DNA of 64,000 bases. Origin: Propionimicrobium lymphophilum DSM 4903. GTDB taxonomy: Bacteria; Actinomycetota; Actinomycetes; Propionibacteriales; Propionibacteriaceae. Position 1 is the stretch's first letter. Each line of letters opens with the position of its first letter. Both the position numbers and the translations under genes were made by a program. Shown piece after piece: positions 1-8,699 of this stretch. The notes under the pieces are model-generated. The model was not told the origin of the DNA. It worked only from the letters and a program-made list of their open reading frames with translations, and did no database searches. The stretch lies in NCBI RefSeq assembly GCF_000423485.1, contig NZ_AUIB01000005.1, forward strand, positions 1 through 64,000, in the 5' to 3' direction.

Positions 1-174
1 GTCCGCATCGCACTGTTCACGAAGACCAACTACCTGGGGCTGCGTAACCAGCTCACCCGAGCCCTAATTGATGCAGGGCTGACGGTGACCGCCCGCCGCT
101 ATATCGGATACGAGGCGGATACCGGTTTTCACCACTATTCCATCGATGTTTCGAGTTTTAGAGCCTGTCCTTAA
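1..174 (+). CDS. phage head-tail/tail-terminator-position protein, C-terminal end (partial)
   Basis: An open frame runs from the left edge of the window to TAA at 172-174, giving the last 57 residues of a protein that starts outside. It lies directly before the major tail protein, the place usually held by a tail-terminator or minor head-tail protein in siphovirus late operons, so the role is inferred from position only. The end contains TGFHHYSID. A clearly related end (TGYHHYSID) is found again at 15443-15508, in the decayed second prophage. The stop overlaps the stop of the opposite-strand VanZ-like gene by two bases. Confidence 0.6.
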   Translation, partial: VRIALFTKTNYLGLRNQLTRALIDAGLTVTARRYIGYEADTGFHHYSIDVSSFRACP

Positions 175-683
175 GAGTTTGCAATGATCAGGAAAGCCAA
201 AAATCCGATGAACAAGATCTCCAGGACTAACCCGATGACGTTAATGACTTTTTCGCTCTTTTCAGGCCAGAATCTGGCTAGCAGAGCAAAAACTACTAAG
301 CCAGTAGCGGCTCCAGCAGTGTTCATTATGACATCGGTGATATCGCTGATCCCAATAGCGAAAACGTACTGAACGACCTCGAATGCCACACTTGCTAAAA
401 ACGGTGGGAGCAATTGAATTAACCATGAGCGCCGTTTCAACAACATCCTCATGTACAAGCCAAACGGGATGAAAATAAGGAAGTTGACCACGATCTCATC
501 AAAGAAGTTCGACCCGTAAAGATTCGCAGAATCTGTAAATGGGATCAGATTTAAGTAGCGCGCATGCCGCATGCTCAGTATGTCGTCAACGCTGGTGGCG
601 AATTTGAACAGCACCATCCACAACAACAAGAGCAGATAAATCCCGAACACCGCATAGGTCAAGCATCGCGTTTTCTCCCTCAT
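171..683 (-). CDS. VanZ-like integral membrane protein (prophage cargo)
   Basis: 170-residue membrane protein with about five hydrophobic segments (roughly residues 10-28, 65-80, 90-108, 120-138 and 148-167). The NLIPF motif, the NxxxFIPFG-type motif and the later D-x-x-x-N-T-x-G segment are typical of the VanZ-like family (PF04892). VanZ gives low-level teicoplanin resistance in some bacteria, but most family members have no known role. The gene lies on the opposite strand inside the phage tail operon, between the tail-terminator-position gene and the major tail protein, so it reads as a moron (cargo gene). Its stop shares four bases (171-174) with the phage gene stop. It probably has its own promoter in the 60-base gap before 744. 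Confidence 0.75.
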   Translation of the reverse strand: MREKTRCLTYAVFGIYLLLLLWMVLFKFATSVDDILSMRHARYLNLIPFTDSANLYGSNFFDEIVVNFLIFIPFGLYMRMLLKRRSWLIQLLPPFLASVAFEVVQYVFAIGISDITDVIMNTAGAATGLVVFALLARFWPEKSEKVINVIGLVLEILFIGFLAFLIIANS

Positions 684-743
684 GCCCCAATTCTATCTCT
701 CGATGACATCTAACGAAAATTACTACCCAAAAGGAGAAACATC

Positions 744-1355
744 ATGGCAACTATTGGTTTAGACAAGCTCTACTACGCGAGCATTAGCGAAGATCCCACT
801 AGCGGTGAGGAAACTTATGCCGTTCCTAAACCGCTCGCTAAAGCAATATCTGCAGAATTGTCTGTGGAGGTGGCTGAGGCAATTTTGTATGCCGATGACG
901 GGGCATCCGAGATTGTCAAGGAATTCAAATCTGGAACACTCACTCTTGGGGTTGATGATCTCGGGGCTGAGGCTGCAGCTGCCTTAACTGGTGCGAGACT
1001 GGACGCGAACGGGGTACTTATCAGCACTTCTGAGGATGGTGGCGCACCCGTGGCTATCGGTTTTAGAGCTACACGCTCTAACGGGAAGTACCAGTATTTT
1101 TGGCTCTACCGAGTGAAGTTTGCTTTACCGACCACGACCTTGGCGACCAAGGCAGACTCGATCACGTTTTCTACGCCTTCTATTGAGGGCACGATCCTGC
1201 GCCGCAACAAACCAGACGCTACCGGCAAGCACCCGTGGAAAGCCGAAGTCACCGAAGGAGCCACCGGCGTGAAAGCTGAAACCATTACCAGCTGGTACAG
1301 CCGCGTTTACGAACCCGCCGCAGCCACCAATCCAAGTCGTGCCGCCAGCCACTAA
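744..1355 (+). CDS. phage major tail protein (phi13-type)
   Basis: 203-residue protein resembling the phi13-type phage major tail protein family (TIGR01603), which polymerises into the tail tube of long-tailed siphoviruses. The start ATG follows a good ribosome site (AAAAGGAGAAACATC). The family assignment rests on the N-terminal MATIGLDKLYYA-like beginning, the central GFRATRSNGKY region, and its position before the tail chaperone and tape measure. The C-terminal ~20 residues are Ala/Thr/Ser-rich, as in many tail-tube proteins. It belongs to the rightward late operon and is separated from the upstream phage gene only by the inserted VanZ-like gene. Confidence 0.75.
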   Translation: MATIGLDKLYYASISEDPTSGEETYAVPKPLAKAISAELSVEVAEAILYADDGASEIVKEFKSGTLTLGVDDLGAEAAAALTGARLDANGVLISTSEDGGAPVAIGFRATRSNGKYQYFWLYRVKFALPTTTLATKADSITFSTPSIEGTILRRNKPDATGKHPWKAEVTEGATGVKAETITSWYSRVYEPAAATNPSRAASH

Positions 1356-1377
1356 AAGAAAAAGGGAGACAGTGATC

Positions 1378-1797
1378 ATGGGAAAGAAAACTGTAGTTGC
1401 AAGTGTTGATTCGTCTCGTAGTGCGGTCATTAGTATCGGCGGGCAAGAATACGAACTGGTCTTAACGACGCGTGCTACTCGTTTGATCGCCAAGCGATAT
1501 GGCGGTCTCGAACATCTAGGTGATGCTCTGGAAACCTCCGAGGACGTAGGCAAATCCTTGGGTGAGGTAATCTGGCTCATCACCCTTCTGGCTAACCAGT
1601 CAGTGCAGATTCACAACCTCACACATCCAGACGATCAACACACTGAACTAACTGAGGATGCAGTGGAACTGCTCACAGTTCCAGCTGATCTGACCGACTA
1701 CCGGGCAGCAATCAGCGAAGCACTACAAAGAGGAACAAGACGAGCTATCGCCACCGAAGCACCGGCCCCAAAAGACCATGTCAAGGACGAGTCCTAG
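1378..1797 (+). CDS. phage tail assembly chaperone (G-type, zero frame)
   Basis: 139-residue protein in the position of the lambda gpG-type tail assembly chaperone, between the major tail protein and the tape measure. I take ATG at 1378, which has GGGAG upstream, rather than the upstream alternative start at 1339, which overlaps the tail protein gene. The zero frame ends at TAG 1795-1797. A slippery CCCAAAA at 1767-1773 would send part of the ribosomes into the -1 frame to make the longer G-T fusion. The protein has no membrane or signal segment and is expected to bind the tape measure during tail assembly. Confidence 0.65.
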   Translation: MGKKTVVASVDSSRSAVISIGGQEYELVLTTRATRLIAKRYGGLEHLGDALETSEDVGKSLGEVIWLITLLANQSVQIHNLTHPDDQHTELTEDAVELLTVPADLTDYRAAISEALQRGTRRAIATEAPAPKDHVKDES

Positions 1798-1988
1798 ATA
1801 GCGACGAGGCAGCCTTCACCAGGCTTATCTATATCGGTTTAGCCCACCTAAACCTGAGTCGCGTCGAGGTTGAGCTGTGCGTGTTTGGTGAATTACTCGA
1901 CCTCGTGGACTGCTGGCGCATCGAGACCGGCCGCGCTGAGCAGAGGCGTGTTTGGTTTATTGATGATGTGATTCCAGCAGGTATCTAG
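1378..1988 (+). CDS. tail assembly chaperone G-T fusion made by -1 frameshift
   Basis: The -1 frame is open from before 1767 to TAG 1986-1988 and adds about 71 residues (ending in VWFIDDVIPAG) to the chaperone. Production of both G and G-T from one start by a programmed -1 shift is a widely conserved trait of siphovirus tail operons; here it is inferred from the frames and the slippery heptamer. The same C-terminal motif (IWFIDDIIPAG) recurs at 19111-19146 in the decayed prophage, which confirms that this frame is translated. The stop shares the CTAG at 1985-1988 with the opposite-strand antitoxin gene. Confidence 0.6.
1767..1773 (+). promoter_or_regulatory. slippery heptamer for -1 ribosomal frameshift
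   Basis: CCCAAAA lies in the phase C-CCA-AAA relative to the chaperone frame, which matches the X-XXY-YYZ rule for tandem -1 slippage. The shift leads into the open frame that ends at 1988. It lies 22 bases before the zero-frame stop. Confidence 0.6.
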
Positions 1989-2278
1989 GCATTTTGTGTA
2001 GCGAGAGTTATTTTGAGTCCTAGGGCTTTCATGATTTTCGTGATAGCCGCAAAGGACGGGTTGCCGTCTTTTGATAGTGACTTGTAGAGGGATTCACGGT
2101 TGAGTTGAGTTTCTTTAGCTAGCTGGCTCATGCCGTGTGCCCTTGCAATGTCACGCAAAACCACCTGTACGGTTTTCGTATCGCCGTCTTCGAGTGCGAT
2201 AGCTAGGTAATCGTTCATTGCTTCTTGGCTATCGAGATATTTGCTTGCGTCGAACGCTGAAAATGTTACTTCCTTCAT
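1985..2278 (-). CDS. HigA/RelB-type antitoxin, addiction module antidote
   Basis: 97-residue protein with a helix-turn-helix in its second half (about residues 50-85, with MSQLAKETQLNRESLYK). It resembles the 'putative addiction module antidote' family (TIGR02684), partner of HigB/RelE-like killer proteins. The toxin gene lies upstream, and their ATGA overlap (2275-2278) indicates translational coupling in toxin-antitoxin order, the HigBA arrangement. The pair sits on the strand opposite to the phage late genes, between the tail chaperone and the tape measure. As a module it could stabilise the prophage or block other phages; both are inferences. Confidence 0.8.
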   Translation of the reverse strand: MKEVTFSAFDASKYLDSQEAMNDYLAIALEDGDTKTVQVVLRDIARAHGMSQLAKETQLNRESLYKSLSKDGNPSFAAITKIMKALGLKITLATQNA

Positions 2279-2583
2279 GACTGTTCCTTCCTTACCTGTT
2301 GTGCGAGCTTTTGAGCGGTTCGAATGTCTTTAGCCTGGCTGGATTTATCTCCTCCGGCCAGCAGGAAAACCGTTACTGCACCTAGTTGGGTGTAGTACAC
2401 CCGGTAGCCGGGCCCGAAATGAAATCTCATCTCGTTAACTTTCTCGCCAACGGGTTTGATGTCTCCAACCATTGTTCCGTGTGCTTCGCATCGGGCTATT
2501 GCATGCAAAATGCGCCGCTGAGCATGTTTGTCTTTCAGCTCACCTAACCAAGCGTCAAACAAGCTACTGGAAATAATCTCCAC
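2275..2583 (-). CDS. HigB/RelE-type toxin, addiction module killer protein
   Basis: 102-residue protein of the RelE/ParE superfamily, closest to the 'addiction module killer' type (TIGR02683). Family features are the MRFHFGPGYRVYY segment at about residues 52-65, followed by VFLLAGGDKSSQAKDI, a typical GDKxxQ-x-DI ending. Known members cleave mRNA on the ribosome. The start is GTG at 2581-2583, with a short inverted repeat (TGTAGC/GCTACA, 2593-2610) just upstream that could be the autoregulatory operator. It is the first gene of the two-gene module. Confidence 0.8.
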   Translation of the reverse strand: MEIISSSLFDAWLGELKDKHAQRRILHAIARCEAHGTMVGDIKPVGEKVNEMRFHFGPGYRVYYTQLGAVTVFLLAGGDKSSQAKDIRTAQKLAQQVRKEQS

Positions 2584-2592
2584 ACACCTAAG

Positions 2593-2610
2593 TGTAGCCT
2601 AAAAGCTACA
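2593..2610. promoter_or_regulatory. possible toxin-antitoxin operator
   Basis: Inverted repeat TGTAGC-N6-GCTACA, ten bases before the toxin start and 26 bases before the tape measure start. Modules of this type usually bind such a site through the antitoxin. No binding evidence exists beyond symmetry and position. Confidence 0.4.
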
Positions 2611-2635
2611 TGAGTCAAGAAGGGAAACACCTCTC

Positions 2636-5317
2636 ATGGCCGACTCGTCTTTTGGTCTCAAGATTGGTTTGGAGGGTGAGCGGGAGTTTAAACGCGCGAT
2701 CACCGACATCAACCGTGAAATGCGGGTTTTGGGATCCGAGATGAAGTTGGTCGCTTCTCAGTTCGATAAGAACGATAAGTCTGCTTCAGCGTTGACTTCT
2801 CGTAACCAGGTTTTGGGCAAAGAGATTGAGGCACAAAAATCCAAGATCCAGACCCTTAAGAGTGCTCTTGATAACTCTGCTACCAGTTTTGGGGAAAATG
2901 ATTCTCGGACGAAGAATTGGCAGATTCAGCTCAATAACGCTCAGGCGACTTTGAATGGTCTTGAGGGTGAGCTTAAAGAGAATAATTCTGCTCTTTCCAA
3001 GTTTGCCGATGAGGCTGACGGTGCGGGTGATGATGCGAAAACTGCCGCTAAGGACACCGGACACCTAGAAAATGCTGTAGATGAGCTGGGCTCTCAGATG
3101 GACGGTACCAGTTCGAAGACCCGCATTTTTGGTGACGTGCTTAAAGCCAGCCTGGCAGCGGAAGCTGTTGTTGGTGGGGTTAAGGCTATCGGGCACGCCA
3201 TCGCGGGTATCGCTAAAGGCTTTGGCTCAGCGATGAAGGATGGTTTGGACTATAACGCCCGGATGGAGCAATACACCACCTCGTTTACCACGATGCTGGG
3301 TGATCAAGCCAAGGCTCAGAAACTGGTTAATAACCTCAAGTTGGAAGCCGCCCGTACTCCGTTTGGGATGGAGGATCTAGCCAAGGCCACCCAAACGTTG
3401 ATGGGGTTCGGCATGAGCGCTGAAGAATCCCAGGTACGCCTCAAACAGTTAGGTGATATCAGCCAGGGGGATGCTGGAAAGTTCGAATCCCTCACGTTGG
3501 CGTTTGCTCAAATGAGCTCTACTGGCAAGCTGACGGGTCAGGATTTGAACCAGATGATTAACGCGGGGTTCAACCCTTTAGAGGAGATTTCCCGTAAGAC
3601 CGGTAAAAGTATCGGTGAGCTCAAAGAAGAAATGGCTAAGGGCGCGATCAGTGCGGATATGGTTGCGGATGCGTTTGCTAGTGCCACAAGTGAGGGCGGC
3701 CGGTTTTATGGGGCGATGGATGCCCAATCCAAAACCTTCTCTGGCCAACTAGCTACGCTAAAAGACGGGGTCGATAACCTTAAAGGCTTATTGGCTGGAG
3801 GTTTGACCACGGCTTTGGCTGGCACGGTGATGCCGATGGTTAATGGTTGGGTCGATGAACTCACCGAAGCCTTCGAAACCGGCGGGGCACCAGCACTGAT
3901 TGATACCTTCGGGCAAATCTTGCAGGAGGCGCTGGCGTTCATTGCTGAGCAACTCCCACAAGTTGTCGAAACCGGCATGACAATCCTGACCAGTCTCCTT
4001 GAAGGCATTATTGCTGTTCTGCCTTCCTTGGCAGAGACTGCCGTGACGTTGATTGTGGCATTGGTGGAAGCGATTATTGAGGCACTTCCGAGCCTGTTGG
4101 AGGCAGCGGTTCAGATTATCGCCACCTTGGTTGCTGGTATCGGCGAGGCTCTACCGGAGCTGATCCCGGCGGCGGTAGAAATGCTGATGACCATGATCCA
4201 GGGGCTCATCGATAATTTGCCACTTATTTTGGATGCAGCCCTGCAGTTAATTATTGGTCTTGCCCAGGGTTTGATTGCGGCTATCCCGGTGCTTGTTGAG
4301 GCTTTGCCGCAGATTATTCAGGGGCTGGTGGATTTCCTGATAAGTGCTATTCCGCAGATCATTCAAACCGGCATCCAACTACTCACCTCTTTAGTGAGCG
4401 CTCTGCCTGAGATTATTACTGCAATTGTTGCGGCTTTGCCACAGATTATTACGGCGGTAATTAACGGTGTGTTGGGTGCGATTCCACAGTTGATTCAATC
4501 TGGTGTCCAGTTGTTTGTGGCTTTGATTGGTGCATTGCCACAAATCATTACAACGATAGTCAACGCACTGCCGCAGATTATTTCTGCAGTGGTCTCGGCT
4601 ATCGGTGGAGCCATACCGCAGTTAGTGCAAGCTGGCATCCAGCTACTGACGGCGCTTATTGGTGCGCTACCGCAAATTATTGGCACGATTGTTTCGGCTA
4701 TCCCGCAAATTATTAGCGGTATCGTTAGCGCGGTGTTGGGTGGGGTTGGTCAGATGATCTCAGCTGGTGCGTCCCTGGTTTCTGGTTTGTGGCAGGGCAT
4801 CCAATCACTGGCGGGTTGGTTGTGGAACAAGGTATCTGGCTGGGTATCTTCAATTTGGGATGGGATTCTCGGGTTCTTTGGTATCCACAGTCCTTCCAAA
4901 CAAATGGCGTGGGTTGGTGACATGCTCGTAGCAGGCCTCGCCGGAGCGATCACATCCGAGGGGTACAAGGCAGCTGATGCAGCCGCAGACATGGCCGCCG
5001 ACACGTTGAGCGCCATGGACGCACTGGCAGAAGGCGTTGACGTGCCCGTCAGTATCAGTGACGCGGATTTGTCGCTACCGAGTATTAATCTCGAACCCGC
5101 CACCGCGCTTCGAGCTGACGTTGCTGCAACGCTGAAAGACCGCCAGCCGGTAGACGTCGAATCGGTCGTGGATACAGCTGCCCGCAGAATTCTAAGCAGC
5201 CTGGATGTCCAAGTCGTGCTCAATGACGGAACACTGGTAGGCAAACTCGCACCCCGCATCGACACTCAACTCTCACGACTATCAAGGCGCAGTAACCTAA
5301 TCACGGCAGGAGTGTAA
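2636..5317 (+). CDS. phage tail tape measure protein
   Basis: 893-residue tape measure protein, which sets tail length and is carried inside the tail tube. Layout: an N-terminal coiled-coil region (about 15-150), a TP901-type core (about 200-380, with ARTPFGMEDLAKA), a long hydrophobic block (about 430-720) built from repeats of the type ALPQIIxxxVxAL, then a C-terminal segment with the family motif FGIHSPSKQM near residue 755. The start ATG follows AAGAAGGGAAACACC. The first residues (MADSSFGLKIGLEGE) recur almost unchanged at 20029-20073 in the decayed prophage. With ~890 residues, a tail of roughly 130 nm would be expected by the usual length rule. Confidence 0.9.
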   Translation: MADSSFGLKIGLEGEREFKRAITDINREMRVLGSEMKLVASQFDKNDKSASALTSRNQVLGKEIEAQKSKIQTLKSALDNSATSFGENDSRTKNWQIQLNNAQATLNGLEGELKENNSALSKFADEADGAGDDAKTAAKDTGHLENAVDELGSQMDGTSSKTRIFGDVLKASLAAEAVVGGVKAIGHAIAGIAKGFGSAMKDGLDYNARMEQYTTSFTTMLGDQAKAQKLVNNLKLEAARTPFGMEDLAKATQTLMGFGMSAEESQVRLKQLGDISQGDAGKFESLTLAFAQMSSTGKLTGQDLNQMINAGFNPLEEISRKTGKSIGELKEEMAKGAISADMVADAFASATSEGGRFYGAMDAQSKTFSGQLATLKDGVDNLKGLLAGGLTTALAGTVMPMVNGWVDELTEAFETGGAPALIDTFGQILQEALAFIAEQLPQVVETGMTILTSLLEGIIAVLPSLAETAVTLIVALVEAIIEALPSLLEAAVQIIATLVAGIGEALPELIPAAVEMLMTMIQGLIDNLPLILDAALQLIIGLAQGLIAAIPVLVEALPQIIQGLVDFLISAIPQIIQTGIQLLTSLVSALPEIITAIVAALPQIITAVINGVLGAIPQLIQSGVQLFVALIGALPQIITTIVNALPQIISAVVSAIGGAIPQLVQAGIQLLTALIGALPQIIGTIVSAIPQIISGIVSAVLGGVGQMISAGASLVSGLWQGIQSLAGWLWNKVSGWVSSIWDGILGFFGIHSPSKQMAWVGDMLVAGLAGAITSEGYKAADAAADMAADTLSAMDALAEGVDVPVSISDADLSLPSINLEPATALRADVAATLKDRQPVDVESVVDTAARRILSSLDVQVVLNDGTLVGKLAPRIDTQLSRLSRRSNLITAGV

Positions 5318-5321
5318 AGCG

Positions 5322-6008
5322 ATGTATAGGTTTACTCTCGACCACGAAACCTCCTCTCGGGATCTTGGTTTGCGGTTCACTGCTCCAGTTGAGATTCCAG
5401 CTGCTGCACGGCGGGTAGACGATATAGAAGTGAGTGGCAGAGCAGGTTCTTTAACCTGGTTCACCGGCTGGAAAGACACGGAAATCAGCCTGCCGTTAGC
5501 TGTGCATGGAGGCGTGGAAGCTTATCGGCAAGCATGCCTTGCCTTGATGGAGGCTTCAACGATCTCGTTTAGTGGTGAGCCTGGTCTATTCCGATACATA
5601 AAACATGTAGAGGTTTCGCCGCTTGCCCAGGAGATGGCTGGCTGGGGCATGTTCCAAGCCAACCTCACCTGCCAGCCGTTCACCTATCTCGCCACAGGGC
5701 TAAAACCGATCACCCTCACCAGCACGGCAACGATCATCAACCCTGGCCTGCTGCCATCCGATCCAGAAATAACCTTGTTCGGCACTGGGCAGCTGGTGCT
5801 GACGATCAATGGACAGCGCTACAAAGTCTCCTCACCAGTAGATCAGATCACGCTCGATTCGGCTCGCATGATCACTCACGTGTGCGGAAAAACCCAAACC
5901 GATGCTTTAAGCGGGTCTTTTCCGCAGCTTGCCATCGGTGAGAATCACATAGAACTCGGTGCGGGCCTAGCGAAGGTAGCGGTTACTGGGAACTGGCGCA
6001 CCCTCTAG
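5322..6008 (+). CDS. phage distal tail protein (Dit-like)
   Basis: 228-residue protein directly after the tape measure, the usual place of the distal tail protein that forms the hub between tail tube and tip. The N-terminus (YRFTLDHETSSRDLGLRF, then VDDIEVSGRAGSLT) matches the phage tail component family that includes phi3626 gp14 (TIGR01633 type). The start ATG follows GGCAGGAGTG, which lies in the 3' end of the tape measure gene. It is followed closely by the tail-tip gene. Confidence 0.75.
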   Translation: MYRFTLDHETSSRDLGLRFTAPVEIPAAARRVDDIEVSGRAGSLTWFTGWKDTEISLPLAVHGGVEAYRQACLALMEASTISFSGEPGLFRYIKHVEVSPLAQEMAGWGMFQANLTCQPFTYLATGLKPITLTSTATIINPGLLPSDPEITLFGTGQLVLTINGQRYKVSSPVDQITLDSARMITHVCGKTQTDALSGSFPQLAIGENHIELGAGLAKVAVTGNWRTL

Positions 6009-6023
6009 TAAGGAGTAAAACCT

Positions 6024-8687
6024 ATGATTTCGGTTCACAACCGTGTTGCTAAAACCTTCACCACTAATGGTTTGGCTGTTCTCGACCGCGAGATCATTGA
6101 CCCGGTCGTGAGCGAGGAACTAGGCAGCCACTTCATGTTGTCGTTTAGTTACCCAGCTGATGGTTCAGCAGCCAAGCACCTGCGTCTTGAGAACATCGTC
6201 GCAGCACCCGTAGCTGGCGTGGAGGATCGTCAGGGTTTCCGCATTACTGAGGTGGTCACCACGCTCGGTGGAATGCTCGAGGTGACAGCTCATCACGTAT
6301 TTTATGACCTAGCAGCAAACCTGATCGCCGACACCTACGTGGTCAACAAAACCGCCGCTGATGCACTCAAGCACTTACTCAATGCCGCCAACAACACACA
6401 CGGCTTTACCGCCACTAGCTCCGATAATGTGTCGCGAGCTTCAGCTCGAATCGTGCGCCAACCGCTAGCCGCCGCGATCCTAGACTCCAAAGCCGACAAC
6501 TCCTTCGTCTCTAGGTGGGGTGGTGAACTAGCCTTCGATAACTGGCATATCCACCACGCGCCCAGGCGCGGCAACGATAACGGCGTGGTGATCAGAGATC
6601 GTAAAAACCTGTGCGGATATGAATCGAGCCTGGAATACACCACCATAGTTACCCGGATTTTGCCGGTTGGTTACGACGGGCTGCTGTTGCCTGAACTGTA
6701 CGTGGATTCTCCGCGCATAGGTGATTATGTTGCGCCGCGTATCAAGGTCATCCGTTATGGGCAGGTCAAAGCCATCAAAGACCCAGACAAGCCACGTGAG
6801 GACGAACTGCCCCTAGAGCAAGCTCACGCGAGATTGCGTGAACTAGCTAAAGCAGAGTTCTCTAGTTGTCATGTCGATCAGCCGGCGTGCTCATACAAGG
6901 TGTCATTCGTCGATCTGGCTAGCACTCGCGAATATGAGGGTTTTCGTGACCTAGAAACCGTGACCCTAGGCGACACAGTAACCGTCCGCCATGATGACCT
7001 CAACGTGGCACTCACCGCCAGGGTCGTTGCCTACGATTACAATCCGCTGGCTGGCGAATACATCAGCATTGAGCTGGGCAGCGTGGCGGGTAAGTTCACC
7101 GACATCACCCACGCTATTAATACCGCTCGCACTGAGGCTGCTGAAGCTAGCCAGGTGGCAGGTGTGGCGCTGGCGTCAGCTGATGGGAAGAACACCAACC
7201 ACTATGGCACCACCCAACCGGTATCAGCCAGGCTGGGCGATGTGTGGTTTAAAGACAATGGTGAGCAAGTAGGAATCTGGATCTATAAGGCCACCGATAC
7301 TGGTCAGCCCGGATGGGTCAGTCTTGCCACCGACCTTAACCACGCGCTGGTGAGTGCTGAGTTAGAGCAAGCAAAAACCGAGGTTGCCCAAGCTAAACAA
7401 GCCGCTAAACAAGCTGGCGATTTGGCTGGGCAAGCCCAAGCTAGCGTAGCGAAAGCAGCCAGTGATGTTGCGGCGGCGCGCAAACAAGCCGACCAGGCGG
7501 TCAAGACTGCTAGCCAGGCTAGTGAGGGCGTTGAGGGTTTGAAGATTACGCTGAGCGATAACCTGCAAAACGTGTGGGGATCTATCGCCATGATGAGCAA
7601 CAACATCAACCTGCGTGTGACTAAAGGCGATGTCATCAACCAAATCAACATTTCACCTGAAACCATCCTCATCGACGGCAAACGGGTGCATATCACTGGG
7701 CAGACCACTATCGACAACGGAATTATCGGCACGGCGATGATTGCCGATGCGGCGATCACAAACGCTAAAATCTCTCAGCTGTCCGCAGATAAAATAACCA
7801 CCGGCACCCTAGCAGCAGCCAGGATCGCCGCAGGCTCCATCACCTCCGACAAGTTGACCATCAGCAATGGGTTTATCCAAACAGTGATGATCCGTGATGC
7901 GGCTATAACCTCGGCGAAGATTGCTTACATAGATGCCAGCAAGATCACCACTGGGTATTTGAACGCTGCCAGGATTCAGGCAGGCTCTATTAGCGCCGAT
8001 AAACTCGCGGCTAACGCGATCCAGGTTGGATTGGCGGGGTGGAATCAGAATATTCGCATCAGCCCCACTCAAATCTCTTGGTATAACGGTTCCCGGTTGG
8101 AGGGAACAATTAGTTCTCGGGGTATGCAGTTTTGGTATGGCGAGCGTTACGTCGGTGAGCTGTCGCGTGGTGGCAAAAAGAACAACGAAAACATTCAAGG
8201 CATCTCTATGTCACTAGCCAACCAAGGCGACTACGTGGCATGGACATACCAAACACAAGCGAACGGTACCTTCTACACGTGCTTGACGCTGGATCCTAAA
8301 GGCAAGTTCTACGGTTCAGCCGGCATCCATTTAGGTTCTGATCTGCGCACAAACGGTTACAAGTTCTACACCAATGGAAACCGCTATGTCACCTTGCAGG
8401 ACGTGTCTTTGCAGGGGCGTGGTACGCATCCGGGCTGGGTGGGGCCAACCGCTTTGTCGAAGGTTGTGTTTCATACCTACGACGTCATGGTTGTTACCAA
8501 CGGCTCGTTCTACAACATGACGAGATTATTCGACCGGGTTGGGGATTTGATGAACCGCGTTAACGGAATACTTGGGCTATTGAACCAAGGCTGGATTTCT
8601 AAAATCACCTCCCGCGCTGATGGCTCCATCTCTTGGACTTATTTCGACAACACCGGCTACCAGAAAATGTCCACCAATCTCGCATGA
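6024..8687 (+). CDS. phage tail-tip/minor structural protein, probable receptor-binding
   Basis: 887-residue protein. Residues 1-370 resemble the prophage tail endopeptidase/minor structural protein family (TIGR01665, PF06605-like), which forms the tail tip after Dit. Residues 425-515 are an Ala/Gln/Lys-rich coiled coil. Residues 570-675 hold repeats of the kind AAITxAKIxxLxAxKITTGxLxAAR, common in phage fibres. The last ~200 residues, aromatic and glycine-rich, are the likely host-binding part. It has a good ribosome site (AAGGAGTAAAACCT). Whether a peptidase active site is present cannot be decided by eye. Confidence 0.75.
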   Translation: MISVHNRVAKTFTTNGLAVLDREIIDPVVSEELGSHFMLSFSYPADGSAAKHLRLENIVAAPVAGVEDRQGFRITEVVTTLGGMLEVTAHHVFYDLAANLIADTYVVNKTAADALKHLLNAANNTHGFTATSSDNVSRASARIVRQPLAAAILDSKADNSFVSRWGGELAFDNWHIHHAPRRGNDNGVVIRDRKNLCGYESSLEYTTIVTRILPVGYDGLLLPELYVDSPRIGDYVAPRIKVIRYGQVKAIKDPDKPREDELPLEQAHARLRELAKAEFSSCHVDQPACSYKVSFVDLASTREYEGFRDLETVTLGDTVTVRHDDLNVALTARVVAYDYNPLAGEYISIELGSVAGKFTDITHAINTARTEAAEASQVAGVALASADGKNTNHYGTTQPVSARLGDVWFKDNGEQVGIWIYKATDTGQPGWVSLATDLNHALVSAELEQAKTEVAQAKQAAKQAGDLAGQAQASVAKAASDVAAARKQADQAVKTASQASEGVEGLKITLSDNLQNVWGSIAMMSNNINLRVTKGDVINQINISPETILIDGKRVHITGQTTIDNGIIGTAMIADAAITNAKISQLSADKITTGTLAAARIAAGSITSDKLTISNGFIQTVMIRDAAITSAKIAYIDASKITTGYLNAARIQAGSISADKLAANAIQVGLAGWNQNIRISPTQISWYNGSRLEGTISSRGMQFWYGERYVGELSRGGKKNNENIQGISMSLANQGDYVAWTYQTQANGTFYTCLTLDPKGKFYGSAGIHLGSDLRTNGYKFYTNGNRYVTLQDVSLQGRGTHPGWVGPTALSKVVFHTYDVMVVTNGSFYNMTRLFDRVGDLMNRVNGILGLLNQGWISKITSRADGSISWTYFDNTGYQKMSTNLA

Positions 8688-8699
8688 AAGGAAACCAAC

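Noticed and set aside
4000-4760. Repeated hydrophobic segments in the tape measure as a separate membrane protein or repeat element
   Set aside because: Such hydrophobic repeats are normal for tape measure proteins; the frame is continuous and in order.
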